From contig SFOX01000031.1 in NCBI GenBank assembly GCA_004552305.1, positions 1 through 18,431 on the forward strand: DNA of 18,431 nt. The letters are read 5' to 3'. This document shows, in pieces, positions 6,347-14,276 of the stretch. This stretch comes from Subdoligranulum variabile (GTDB lineage Bacteria > Bacillota > Clostridia > Oscillospirales > Ruminococcaceae). A program made the position numbers and the translations under genes. Each line of letters opens with the position of its first letter. The first letter of the stretch is position 1. Below the pieces are notes generated by a model, which did no database searches, was not told the origin of the DNA, and was given only the letters and a program-made list of their open reading frames with translations.

Positions 6347-7054
6347 ATGGAACCTATGCTGAAAGTGACCGATCTGGCTGTCAGTTACGGTCATGTGGAA
6401 GCGCTGCGCGGCATCAACGTGGAGGTGCATAAAGGGCAGATCGTTTCCATTATCGGTGCCAACGGCGCCGGTAAAACCACGCTGCTGCGCACGATTTCCG
6501 GCTTGGCAAAGCCCAAGACCGGCACCGTGGAGTTTGAGGGCGCGCCCCTGCCCCGCAAGCCCAGCAAGATCGTGGGCGCGGGCGTGGTACACGTTCCCGA
6601 GGGACGCAAGTGCTTTTCGGGCCTGAGCATCCGCGACAACCTGCTGGTCGGCGGCTACCTTTTTAAAGGGGCCGACCTTGAAAAGGACCTGCAGGAGCAG
6701 TACAAGCGCTTTCCCATTCTGGAAAGCCGCAAGGATCAGTTTGCCGGTACCCTGTCCGGCGGCGAGCAGCAGATGCTGGCGGTTGCGCGCGGGCTGATGT
6801 CCCGCCCCAAGATCTTGCTGCTGGACGAACCCTCGATGGGTCTTGCGCCCATCATCGTGAACCAGATTTACGATCTGATCCGCGAGATCCGCGATTCCGG
6901 CATTACGGTGCTGCTGGTCGAGCAGAACGCCCGCAAGGCGCTGGGCATCTGCGACTACGCCTATGTGCTGGAAAACGGCAAGATCAACCTGTCCGGCTCC
7001 GGCGAGGAGCTGCTGAAGTCCGATGCCGTGCGCAAGGCTTATCTGGGAGGCTGA
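6347..7054 (+). CDS. livF: ABC importer ATPase, LivF family
   Basis: A 235-residue second ATPase of the importer. Walker A is GANGAGKTTLLR, the Q-loop region includes VHVPEGRKCFSGLSIRDNLL, the signature is LSGGEQQMLAVARGLM, Walker B is ILLLDEPSMGLAP, and LLVEQNA stands at the switch position as usual for LivF. GGAGG (6335-6339) lies within the end of the livG-like gene and serves this ATG. It completes a five-gene HAAT importer of receptor, two permeases and two ATPases. Confidence 0.92.
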   Translation: MEPMLKVTDLAVSYGHVEALRGINVEVHKGQIVSIIGANGAGKTTLLRTISGLAKPKTGTVEFEGAPLPRKPSKIVGAGVVHVPEGRKCFSGLSIRDNLLVGGYLFKGADLEKDLQEQYKRFPILESRKDQFAGTLSGGEQQMLAVARGLMSRPKILLLDEPSMGLAPIIVNQIYDLIREIRDSGITVLLVEQNARKALGICDYAYVLENGKINLSGSGEELLKSDAVRKAYLGG

Positions 7055-7057
7055 GGT

Positions 7058-7420
7058 ATGGCATACACACCGGATTTTGAAATCGCCCACATCGGCGTCA
7101 ACTGCGCCGATGCCGCGCAGGCAGAGCGCTGCGCCGAGCAATTTGCGGTTTTGTTTCAGCTGGCTGTGAACCCGGCCAAGGAAAGTGCGGATGCACGGTT
7201 TACCGGTACCCAAATCGAGTGGATGAAAGCCCCCGGGCGCGGCGAGCATGGACACATCGCCCTTGCCACCGCCGATCTTCCCGCGGCCCGCCGCTATCTG
7301 GAGGAAAAAGGCTTTGCCTTTGACGAGGACTCCGTCAAGCGGTTTCCCGACGGGCGGATCTTGGTCATCTACGCCAAGCAGCAGATCGGCGGCTTTGCCA
7401 TCCATCTGATGCAGAAATAA
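7058..7420 (+). CDS. Stand-alone VOC-fold protein like the C-terminal domain of clostridial KDPG aldolases
   Basis: A 120-residue protein with the beta-alpha-beta-beta-beta order of the vicinal-oxygen-chelate (glyoxalase/bleomycin-resistance) fold. It opens with FEIAHIGVNCADAAQAERCA, continues with QIEWMKAPGRGEHGHIALAT, then LPAARRYLEEKGFAFDED, and closes with VIYAKQQIGGFAIHLMQK. From memory, this pattern (HIGVN, IE-MK-P, GHIA, a YLE-KG helix, GGFAIHL) is very like the extra C-terminal domain found on some Firmicute 2-dehydro-3-deoxy-phosphogluconate aldolases. Here it is free-standing. It sits between the importer and an IlvD/Edd dehydratase, which fits sugar-acid chemistry. It could be a metal-dependent epimerase, isomerase or a substrate-binding helper; no activity can be assigned. 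Start: ATG just after GGGAGG overlapping the livF-like stop. Confidence 0.7.
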   Translation: MAYTPDFEIAHIGVNCADAAQAERCAEQFAVLFQLAVNPAKESADARFTGTQIEWMKAPGRGEHGHIALATADLPAARRYLEEKGFAFDEDSVKRFPDGRILVIYAKQQIGGFAIHLMQK

Positions 7421-7426
7421 AATTGT

Positions 7427-9127
7427 ATGCGGCAAGCGCCGCAGAAAGTGAGCAAGTATATGATTCGTGAATGGAATGAGGAATCTCTCGACCACCGCAA
7501 TACCCTGCTGTACGCCATGGGTATTTCTGAGGAGGACGCCAAGCGCCCCATCATCGGTCTGGTCAACACATGGAACGAAATGAACCCCGGTCACTACCCC
7601 TTTGACAAGGCACTGATTGCCGAGATGAAGGAGGAAATCTACAAGCTGGGCGGTCTGGCGCTGGAATTGCCCATCAGCGGCATCTGCGACGGCATCTGCA
7701 GCAACACCCCCGGCGACCGCTACACCTTGCCCGCCCGCGATCTGGTTTCCAGCGAGGTGGAGATGGTCGCCAACCTGAATATGCTGGAGGGCATGGTCAT
7801 TATGGCGACCTGCGACAAGGTCGTTCCCGGCATGCTGATGGGTGCCGTGCGCGTGGATATCCCCACCGTGATGTTTACCGGCGGCTATATGGCAGCTGGG
7901 CATCGCTCGGACGGGCGTATGATCACCCTGACCCACACTAAGCAGGCCTACGCCGCCTATGTGGAGGGCTCCATCACCCGTGAGGAGTACAAGGACGTTG
8001 TGCGCCACGCCTGCCCCACCCCCGGTGCCTGCCCCTTTATGGGTACCGCCCAGACGATGTGCGCCATGGCGGAAATTCTGGGCTTTGCCCCGCACGACAA
8101 CGCCAGCACCCGTAGCCAGTCCGAAAAATGGCACGAGCTGGCACGGCAGGCCGCCCGGCAGGTCATGTACGCCTGGGAGCATGAGATCCGCCCCAGCGAC
8201 ATCCTGAGCCAGTCCAGCTTTGAAAACGTCGTGCGCTATATGATGGCGACCGGCGGCAGCACCAACAGCCTGCTGCACATCCCCGCGCTTGCACGGCAGG
8301 CCAACTTTGACATCACCCCCGAAACCTTTGACGCCATCAGCCGCGAGGTGCCGCTGCTCAGCACTATCTACCCCAACCACCCCACCTACACCATGGAGGA
8401 CTTTGACGCCGCCGGCGGTATCGGTGCCGTGGTCAAGGAGCTGGCGGCTGCCGACAAGATCGACACCGACGCCAAGGGTATGTTCGGCACCATCGGTGAC
8501 AAGGCTGCGCGCGCCGAAAACAAAAACCACGATGTCATCCACACCGTGGCAGAGCCGATTTACGAGCATGGCGGTCTGGCTGTGCTGCACGGCAATATTG
8601 GCACCGACAGCGCCATTGTCAAGTTCAGCGCCGTGGACCCCGCCGCATGGAAGTTCAGCGGTCCCGCCAAGTGCTACGACTCGCAGGACGACGCATGGCA
8701 CGCCATTTTAAAGGACGAGATCGTGGCAGGCGATGTGGTTATCATCCGCTACGAGGGTCCCAAGGGCGCACCCGGTATGCCCCACATGGAAACCTTTATG
8801 GCGGCTGTGCTGGGCAAGGGGCTGGGCAGTCAGATCGCTTTGGTGTCTGACGGACGCTTCAGCGGCGCCACCGGCGGCCTTGCGATCGGTCATGTTTCGC
8901 CCGAAGCCTACGAAGGCGGCAATTTGGCATTGATTCACGATGGGGATATGGTGTATATTGATATTGAAGCCCGTACATTAAATGTAGATGTGAGCGAGGA
9001 GGAGTTCGCCCGCCGCAAGGAGAGCTGGAAGCCTGTTGTCAAACCCGCCACCGGGTGGCTGCAGCTGTTCCGCAAACAGTGTACCTCTGCACACCGCGGC
9101 GCCACCGTCTACTGGGATAAGGACTAA
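7427..9127 (+). CDS. IlvD/Edd-family Fe-S dehydratase (sugar-acid or dihydroxy-acid type)
   Basis: A 566-residue enzyme. The family removes water from 2,3-dihydroxy or aldonic acids to give 2-keto acids. Visible hallmarks are CDG (87-89), the CDK cluster/metal site (C129, K131), CPTPGACPFMGTAQTMCAMAE (C196, C202), GGSTNSLLH, GGLAVLHGNIG, YEGPKGAPGMPHM and SDGRFSGATGGLAIGHVSPEA (474-494, with S479 the expected catalytic base). At the position of the first cluster Cys of [2Fe-2S] aldonate dehydratases the sequence is NPGHYPF (G55). This resembles E. coli IlvD, whose oxygen-labile cluster is [4Fe-4S]. Start uncertain: ATG 7427 lacks a clear ribosome site, and an in-frame ATG at 7460 (MIREWNEE) is possible. 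The context points to catabolism of an imported hydroxy acid rather than amino-acid biosynthesis. Confidence 0.88.
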   Translation: MRQAPQKVSKYMIREWNEESLDHRNTLLYAMGISEEDAKRPIIGLVNTWNEMNPGHYPFDKALIAEMKEEIYKLGGLALELPISGICDGICSNTPGDRYTLPARDLVSSEVEMVANLNMLEGMVIMATCDKVVPGMLMGAVRVDIPTVMFTGGYMAAGHRSDGRMITLTHTKQAYAAYVEGSITREEYKDVVRHACPTPGACPFMGTAQTMCAMAEILGFAPHDNASTRSQSEKWHELARQAARQVMYAWEHEIRPSDILSQSSFENVVRYMMATGGSTNSLLHIPALARQANFDITPETFDAISREVPLLSTIYPNHPTYTMEDFDAAGGIGAVVKELAAADKIDTDAKGMFGTIGDKAARAENKNHDVIHTVAEPIYEHGGLAVLHGNIGTDSAIVKFSAVDPAAWKFSGPAKCYDSQDDAWHAILKDEIVAGDVVIIRYEGPKGAPGMPHMETFMAAVLGKGLGSQIALVSDGRFSGATGGLAIGHVSPEAYEGGNLALIHDGDMVYIDIEARTLNVDVSEEEFARRKESWKPVVKPATGWLQLFRKQCTSAHRGATVYWDKD

Positions 9128-9128
9128 G

Positions 9129-9159
9129 CATCGGGGCAGGAACCTTCCTGCTGCCGATG
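9129..9159 (+). other. Intercistronic hairpin
   Basis: CATCGG pairs with CCGATG and GCAGGAA with TTCCTGC around a 2-nt loop, with one small internal mismatch. No T-tract follows, so it is more likely an mRNA-processing or stability element than a terminator. It lies between the dehydratase stop and the LacI-family gene, and no promoter is evident here. Confidence 0.5.
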
Positions 9160-9190
9160 GTATATCAATAAAAAGCAGGAGGAGTTCCCT

Positions 9191-10201
9191 ATGAATCTCA
9201 AGCAGGTCGCCGCTGTAGCAGGTGTGTCGGTAAGCACGGTTTCCCGCGTGCTGAACGGCAAAAGCTATGTCAACGAGGAAACGCGAAAAATCGTGACCGA
9301 AGCCATCCGCAAGACCAACTACCAGCCCAACGCGCTGGCACAAAGCCTGAAGATGGGGCGTAGCAATACGATTTGCCTGATGATCCCCTCCATCGAGAAC
9401 CTGATGTTCCCCAAGCTGACCCGCGGCGTGGAGGATGAGGCGCGCAAAAACGGAATGACCGTTTTTCTGTGCAACACCGACGAGGACGCCGCCATTGAAA
9501 AATCCTATCTGGAAACCATGAAGCAGCGCTGGATCGACGGGTTTATCGTCTGCTCGCTGAGTAGCGACGCCCCGCACATCCGCAGCCTGCGCGATGAGGG
9601 CTACCCCCTTGTGCTGGTCAACCGTTTTGAGGAAAGCGACATCGGCAAGGTGGATACCGTCACCTCAGACAACTTCCAGATCGGTTACGATGCCACGCGC
9701 TATCTGGCGCGCATCGGGCATAAGCGCATTGCCATCGTCTGTGGGCGCGAGGAGCTGCTGCTCTACCGTGAGCGTCTGCGTGGCTACCGCAAGGCGCTTG
9801 CCGACAGCGGTCTTCCCGAAAGGGAGGAGTACCTCCTGCGTGAAAGCGGCGGCAGCAATGGTTTTTACTATCAAATCCGTGATCTGGCAGAGCAAGGGCA
9901 GCTTCCCGACGCCATCTTCTGCACCAGTGACCCCAAGGCGTTTGTGGTTATGCACGCGCTGCACGATATGGGGCTGCGCATCCCCGAGGATGTGGCGGTC
10001 ATCGGCGTGGACAACGTCAGTATGTCCGCCATGGTCGAGCCGCCGCTTTCCACGATGACGCAGCATCTGTACGATATGGGTATGGAGGCAGCCAAAAGCC
10101 TGATTCGCCAGATCGAATATAAGGACAAATACGGGGAACTGCCCAAGCCGGAGCGTATGATCATGAACAGCGATCTGATCGTGCGGCGCTCCACCAAATA
10201 A
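9191..10201 (+). CDS. LacI-family transcriptional regulator
   Basis: A 336-residue repressor. The N-terminal helix-turn-helix is LKQVAAVAGVSVSTVSRVLN (3-22), followed by the hinge-helix segment YQPNALAQSLKMGRS. A periplasmic-binding-protein-like sensor domain follows: TICLMIPSIENLMFPKLTRG, DGFIVCSLS, VLVNRFEE, HKRIAIVCG, PDAIFCTSDPKAF and VAVIGVDNVSMSAMVEPPLSTM. AGGAGG lies 6 nt before the ATG. Being inside the operon suggests autoregulation. The most likely targets are the matching palindromes at 2042-2055 and 2197-2210 around the operon promoter. The effector is probably the imported compound or a pathway intermediate; it is not visible from sequence. Confidence 0.93.
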   Translation: MNLKQVAAVAGVSVSTVSRVLNGKSYVNEETRKIVTEAIRKTNYQPNALAQSLKMGRSNTICLMIPSIENLMFPKLTRGVEDEARKNGMTVFLCNTDEDAAIEKSYLETMKQRWIDGFIVCSLSSDAPHIRSLRDEGYPLVLVNRFEESDIGKVDTVTSDNFQIGYDATRYLARIGHKRIAIVCGREELLLYRERLRGYRKALADSGLPEREEYLLRESGGSNGFYYQIRDLAEQGQLPDAIFCTSDPKAFVVMHALHDMGLRIPEDVAVIGVDNVSMSAMVEPPLSTMTQHLYDMGMEAAKSLIRQIEYKDKYGELPKPERMIMNSDLIVRRSTK

Positions 10202-10225
10202 AGGCAGCCCCCAACGGAAAATGCT

Positions 10226-11056
10226 ATGAACAAACTGGGTATCAATCTTTGGAACTGGGTGCCAGGGCTGTCCGACGCCTGCTGCGGTCTGCCGACCAAG
10301 GCAGTCAAAATGGGCTTTACCGCGCTGGAGCTGCCGATGACGCAGCCCACCATAAGCCCGTCCCTGCGCGATGAGGTGCGCGCCAGCGGGCTGGAGGTTT
10401 CGCTGTGCGCCGCCATGGGGGCAGGACGCGATCTTTCGAGCTTTGATGCCGATGTACGCACCGCCACCATGCAGTACCTGACCGACTGCCTGCAAACGGG
10501 TGCCACACTGGGTGCCGTGGTGCTGGCGGGTCCCCTGTATGCAGGGGGCGGCAAGCGCCACATCCTGCCCCCGGCGGAGGCTGCCCGCGAATGGGAGCTG
10601 GCTGTCACCGGCTTGCAGGAGCTTTCGCGCCGCGCCAAAGAATGCGGCATCCGCCTTGCCCTGGAGCCGCTGAACCGCTACCGCACCAGTGTCATCAACA
10701 CAGTGGAGCAGCTGCTGCCCATGCTTGCGGATATCGGCTGCGGTAATGTGGGCATCCACTACGACACCTACCACGCCTGCTTGGAGGAGGCGGACCTGCT
10801 TGCATCGCTGGAAACAGCGCTGAAAAGCGGCAGGGTGACCCACTTCCACGCCTGCGCCAACAACCGCGGCGCACCGGGCGACGGCATTGTGCCGTGGGAT
10901 GCCGTGATGCAACTGCTGAAGCAGTACGGCTACGCCGGGCATATCACGATGGAAACTTTTGCCCCGGGCGGGCTGGACGCCAGCTGGACCAACGTACACG
11001 GTGCCCCCGACGAGGTTGCCCTGCGCGGACTGCATTTTCTGCAACACTATTTTTAA
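10226..11056 (+). CDS. Ketose 3-epimerase-like TIM-barrel sugar isomerase
   Basis: A 276-residue protein of the xylose-isomerase-like TIM-barrel superfamily, closest in motif order to D-tagatose/D-psicose 3-epimerases. Four predicted metal ligands fall at the expected spacing: E147 (ALEPLNRYRT), D180 (HYDTYHA), H208 (HFHACANNRGAPGDG) and E243 (METFAP). The CANNRGAPGDG loop closely matches the NRGxPGxG substrate loop of that group. These enzymes epimerise or isomerise free ketoses or related 2-keto sugars without phosphorylation. Relatives in this fold also include inosose dehydratase and 3-dehydroshikimate dehydratase, so the reaction is not certain. It starts 24 nt after the regulator and the next gene follows 15 nt downstream. 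There is only a weak upstream ribosome site, suggesting coupling to the regulator. Confidence 0.8.
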   Translation: MNKLGINLWNWVPGLSDACCGLPTKAVKMGFTALELPMTQPTISPSLRDEVRASGLEVSLCAAMGAGRDLSSFDADVRTATMQYLTDCLQTGATLGAVVLAGPLYAGGGKRHILPPAEAAREWELAVTGLQELSRRAKECGIRLALEPLNRYRTSVINTVEQLLPMLADIGCGNVGIHYDTYHACLEEADLLASLETALKSGRVTHFHACANNRGAPGDGIVPWDAVMQLLKQYGYAGHITMETFAPGGLDASWTNVHGAPDEVALRGLHFLQHYF

Positions 11057-11071
11057 GGGAGGCTTTTTGCC

Positions 11072-12100
11072 ATGGAAGAACTTATAAACCGTATCGGCGA
11101 AGTATATGAGCCTTTTAAAGTACACTTTTTACATAAACCCGTCCGCCCGCTGGCACCGGACGAGGTGCTTGTCAAGGTGCGCGCCAGCGCCATCTGTGGC
11201 AGTGATCTGCACATTGCGCGCGGGCTGCACCCGTCCGCCCCGCTGCCCGTGACCATCGGGCATGAGTTTTCCGGCGATGTGGTCGCCGTCGGCAGCGAGG
11301 TCACCAAGGCTCGCCTCGGTGAGCGCGTGACCGTGGAACCCTGCATCGTCTGCGGCAAGTGCGACGCCTGCCGCCACGGACAGTACGGCTACTGCGAGCA
11401 TATCAGCTTTACCTACCGCAACGGCGACGGTGCCATGGCGGACTATGTCGTGGTCAAGGAGCCGTATGTCTACGAGCTGCCCGACTACCTGAGCTACGAA
11501 ACCGGCGCACTGATCGAGCCGCTGTCGGTTGCCACCCACGCCGTACGCCGCGCCGACATCCGTCTGGGCGAAACGGTGCTGATCATCGGTGCCGGCGCCA
11601 TCGGTATGATGGTGGCCGCCATGTGCCGCCGCAGCGGTGCCGCCGAGGTCATCATTGCCGATTTTTCTGACCAGCGGCTGGAAATGGCAAAGCAGGTCGG
11701 TGCCACCGTTACCGTGAATAGCGGCAAGGAGGATCTGGAGCAGGCGGTCGCCCGCCTGACCCACGGCAAGGGCGTGGATAAGAGCTTTGAGTGCGTAGGA
11801 CGCGAAAGCTGCTTTTTGCAGGCCATTATGACGCTGAAGCGCAACGGCACGGCGACCATCATCGGCATTTATGAAAAGCCGCAGATTCAAATCCCCGCCA
11901 GCCGCTTTGTCACCCACGAGATTCATGTGCAGGGTGCGCAGGGCTATTGCTGGGATTTCCCCATTGCGATTGCCGCCGCCCGCGATATCCCGCTGGAAAA
12001 ATTTATCACCCACACCTTCCCGCTTGAGCAATTGCAGCAGGCGCTGGATACCGCGCTGGACAGCAAGAGTGGCAGCATCAAGGTGATCCTGAAGCCGTAA
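11072..12100 (+). CDS. Zinc-dependent medium-chain dehydrogenase (polyol/threonine dehydrogenase type)
   Basis: A 342-residue alcohol/polyol dehydrogenase of the MDR superfamily. Catalytic zinc residues are visible as C42 (AICGSDLH), H64-E65 (IGHEFSG) and E149 (ALIEPLSVATHA). The structural zinc lobe is intact: C94, C97, C100 and C108 in CGKCDACRHGQYGYC. The Rossmann motif is GAGAIG (173-178), with an acidic D197 at the end of the second strand (IIADFSDQR), which favours NAD(H). It resembles sorbitol, threonine or 2-keto-sugar-acid dehydrogenases, but the substrate pocket cannot be assigned. GGGAGG precedes the ATG. Placed next to the epimerase-like gene, it probably interconverts a secondary alcohol and a ketone in the same pathway. 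Confidence 0.88.
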   Translation: MEELINRIGEVYEPFKVHFLHKPVRPLAPDEVLVKVRASAICGSDLHIARGLHPSAPLPVTIGHEFSGDVVAVGSEVTKARLGERVTVEPCIVCGKCDACRHGQYGYCEHISFTYRNGDGAMADYVVVKEPYVYELPDYLSYETGALIEPLSVATHAVRRADIRLGETVLIIGAGAIGMMVAAMCRRSGAAEVIIADFSDQRLEMAKQVGATVTVNSGKEDLEQAVARLTHGKGVDKSFECVGRESCFLQAIMTLKRNGTATIIGIYEKPQIQIPASRFVTHEIHVQGAQGYCWDFPIAIAAARDIPLEKFITHTFPLEQLQQALDTALDSKSGSIKVILKP

Positions 12101-12125
12101 CGGGCTTACTGCAAGGAGAAAAATT

Positions 12126-13481
12126 ATGCCACACGAAAAATTCCACTATAAATCGTTAGAAGAAGTCAAGCAGCGCGCCGCCGAGCTGGGTGTTGACCTT
12201 CCCTTTGCAGCCGACACCCACGCGCTGGCGCAGCCGCTGACCGTGCGTAATATTACCTTCCCGAACCGGCTGGGCATCGCCCCCATGGAGGGTGCCGACT
12301 CCACGCCGGAGGGCGCCCCCTCTGCCTACACCGTGCGCCGCTACGTCAACGAAGCCATCGGCGGCAGCTCGGTCATCTGGTTCGAGGCAATTTCCATCGC
12401 GGAGGAGGGGCGTTCCTCCCAGACGCAGCTGCTGCTGACCCGCGACACGCTGGACGAATTCAAAAAAATGACCGCCGCCGTCAAGGAAGCCGGCATCAAG
12501 GCGAACGGTTATGCGCCGTATTTGATTATGCAGGCGAACCACAGCGGGCGCTACTCCAACCCCGGCAACAAGCCAGCCCCGATGATTGCCTACCGCCACC
12601 CGATTCTGGAGCAGTACCGCGCCGCCGATGACTCCTGCATTGTCAGCGACGACTACCTGAAGGGTCTGGAGGTCAAGTTCGGCGAGGCAGCTGCCCTTGC
12701 CAAGGAAGCAGGCTTTGACGCGGTGGACATCAAGAGCTGCCACGGCTACCTGCTGGCAGAGTTGGCATCCGCCTACAACCGCCCCGGCGAGTACGGCGGC
12801 AGCTTTGAAAACCGCTTCCGCCTGCTGAAAAACGGCATCCGCGCCGCCAAAGTGTATGAGGACGACCGCTTTATGGTCACGGCGCGCGTCGGCATCTACG
12901 ACGGCTACGCCTACCCGTGGGGCTTCGGCGTAAGCCCTGAAAGCGGCACCGCCCCCGATTTGACCGAGCCGAAGCGTCTGGTGCGCGAGCTGCACGACGA
13001 GCTGGGCGTGGATATGGTCGATCTGACCATGGGCAACCCCTACGCCACCACTCATGTGACCCGCCCCTTTGACTTTGGCAAGTACGAGCCGGACGAGCAT
13101 CCCTTTGTGGGTCTTGCCCGGATGATCCACGGCATCGGCGAGGTCAAAAAAGCCGTGCCGGAAATGACGGTCTGGGCATCCGCCCCCAGCTACCTGCGCG
13201 CCTACGCCGACCTGTTTACCGCCGGCGCAGTGGAGGAAGGGCTGTGCGACGGTATGCTGTTTGGACGTATGGCATTTGCTGACCCGGATTTTGCCAACGA
13301 GATCTTGAAAAACGGGCGCATTGACCCCAAGCGCGTCTGCCTGACCTGCGGCAAGTGCGGTGATCTGATCCGCGCACACAAGCCCACGGGCTGCGTGATC
13401 CGCGATGCTAAGACCTTTATGCCGTTCTACAAGGAATTTTTGGAGATCAAAAAAACACAGCCCGCCAACTTCCGCGGCTGA
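12126..13481 (+). CDS. Old Yellow Enzyme-family FMN reductase with [4Fe-4S] motif, short form
   Basis: A 451-residue protein built on the OYE TIM barrel (NRLGIAPMEG near 47-56; Q136-ANHSGR; DIKSCHGYLLAE with H206-G-Y208; FENRFRLL; VSPESGTAPD). It is followed by C-LT-C-GK-C-x11-C (C404, C407, C410, C422), the cluster motif of 2,4-dienoyl-CoA-reductase-like enzymes. Those relatives, including BaiCD/BaiH, carry a further FAD/NADPH domain of about 250 residues. Here the protein stops shortly after the cluster, so electrons must come from another protein, plausibly NfnAB or a ferredoxin. OYEs reduce activated C=C bonds next to a carbonyl. AAGGAG precedes the ATG. The N-terminus has an unusual extension of about 35 residues before the barrel. 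Confidence 0.85.
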   Translation: MPHEKFHYKSLEEVKQRAAELGVDLPFAADTHALAQPLTVRNITFPNRLGIAPMEGADSTPEGAPSAYTVRRYVNEAIGGSSVIWFEAISIAEEGRSSQTQLLLTRDTLDEFKKMTAAVKEAGIKANGYAPYLIMQANHSGRYSNPGNKPAPMIAYRHPILEQYRAADDSCIVSDDYLKGLEVKFGEAAALAKEAGFDAVDIKSCHGYLLAELASAYNRPGEYGGSFENRFRLLKNGIRAAKVYEDDRFMVTARVGIYDGYAYPWGFGVSPESGTAPDLTEPKRLVRELHDELGVDMVDLTMGNPYATTHVTRPFDFGKYEPDEHPFVGLARMIHGIGEVKKAVPEMTVWASAPSYLRAYADLFTAGAVEEGLCDGMLFGRMAFADPDFANEILKNGRIDPKRVCLTCGKCGDLIRAHKPTGCVIRDAKTFMPFYKEFLEIKKTQPANFRG

Positions 13482-13497
13482 TAAGGAGTAAATGGGT

Positions 13498-14265
13498 ATG
13501 AAAAAAACTGCCATCGTCACCGGTTCCAGCCGCGGTATCGGCTTTGCCATTGCCCGGCAGCTGGGGTTGGACGGATACAACATTGTGATGGTCGCCACCG
13601 GCGCACAGGAGAAAAACCAGCCCGCACTGGATACGCTGCAAGCCCTTGGCATTGATTGCGCCTATGTGCAGGCGAACATCGGCTGCACCGAGGACCGCAA
13701 AAAAATTCTGGACGCCGCGCTGGCTGCCTTTGGGCGGGTGGACGTGCTGGTCAACAATGCCGGTGTTGCGCCCAAGGTCCGCGCCGACCTTTTGGATATG
13801 AGCGAGGAAAGCTTTGACTATGTGGTGGGCATCAACACCAAGGGCAATATGTTCCTGACGCAGCTTGTCGCCAAGCAGATGATTGCCCAAGAGCCGGTGG
13901 ACGGGCGCAAGGGCGTGATCGTCAATGTGTCGAGCTGCAGCTCGGTGGTATCCTCCACCAACCGCGGCGAATACTGCGTGTCCAAGGCGGGCGTGTCGAT
14001 GCTGACGACCCTGTACGCCGACCGCCTTGCGTCGGAGGGTATCCTTGTCAACGAGGTGCGCCCCGGTGTCATTGCCACCGATATGACCAGCAAGGTGCAG
14101 GGCAAGTACGACGCTTTGATTGAAAAGGGCGCCTTCCCCATTGCCCGCTGGGGTACGCCGGAGGATGTAGCCGGTGCGGTCAGCCTGCTGTGCAGCGACC
14201 GTCTGCGCTACACCACGGGCAACTACCTTGACGTGGACGGCGGGTTCCACATCCAACGCCTGTAA
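13498..14265 (+). CDS. Short-chain dehydrogenase/reductase (FabG-like)
   Basis: A 255-residue classical SDR. The cofactor loop is TGSSRGIG (8-15), NNAG is at 86-89, the catalytic set is S146, Y159 and K163 (GEYCVSKAG), and the closing segment is GNYLDVDGGFHIQRL. These enzymes interconvert a hydroxyl and a ketone with NAD(P)H. The start at 13498 is preferred over an in-frame ATG two codons upstream (13492), because AAGGAG at 13483-13488 gives 9 nt spacing to 13498 but only 3 nt to 13492. It lies between two flavin reductases, suggesting it makes or consumes the keto group that activates a C=C bond for them. Confidence 0.88.
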   Translation: MKKTAIVTGSSRGIGFAIARQLGLDGYNIVMVATGAQEKNQPALDTLQALGIDCAYVQANIGCTEDRKKILDAALAAFGRVDVLVNNAGVAPKVRADLLDMSEESFDYVVGINTKGNMFLTQLVAKQMIAQEPVDGRKGVIVNVSSCSSVVSSTNRGEYCVSKAGVSMLTTLYADRLASEGILVNEVRPGVIATDMTSKVQGKYDALIEKGAFPIARWGTPEDVAGAVSLLCSDRLRYTTGNYLDVDGGFHIQRL

Positions 14266-14276
14266 GGAAATTTGCG

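Noticed and set aside
2512..7054. Transporter considered a true leucine/isoleucine/valine importer
   Set aside because: The family covers many carboxylates and amides, and the downstream genes are not for amino-acid metabolism. The substrate is left open.
6323..8701. Minus-strand open frame of 792 residues opposite the LivF-like, VOC and dehydratase genes
   Set aside because: Same reason: it is a shadow of strongly conserved plus-strand genes with no ribosome site or motif of its own.
7427..9127. Assignment as biosynthetic ilvD
   Set aside because: No ilvC, ilvB or leu genes are nearby. The gene is embedded in an import and redox catabolic operon under a LacI regulator, so only family membership is claimed.
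12126..14265. OYE plus SDR considered as a bile-acid (bai) operon
   Set aside because: The OYE lacks the FAD domain of BaiCD/BaiH, and there is no BaiB, BaiE or BaiF-like gene. The IlvD/Edd dehydratase and epimerase do not fit steroid chemistry.
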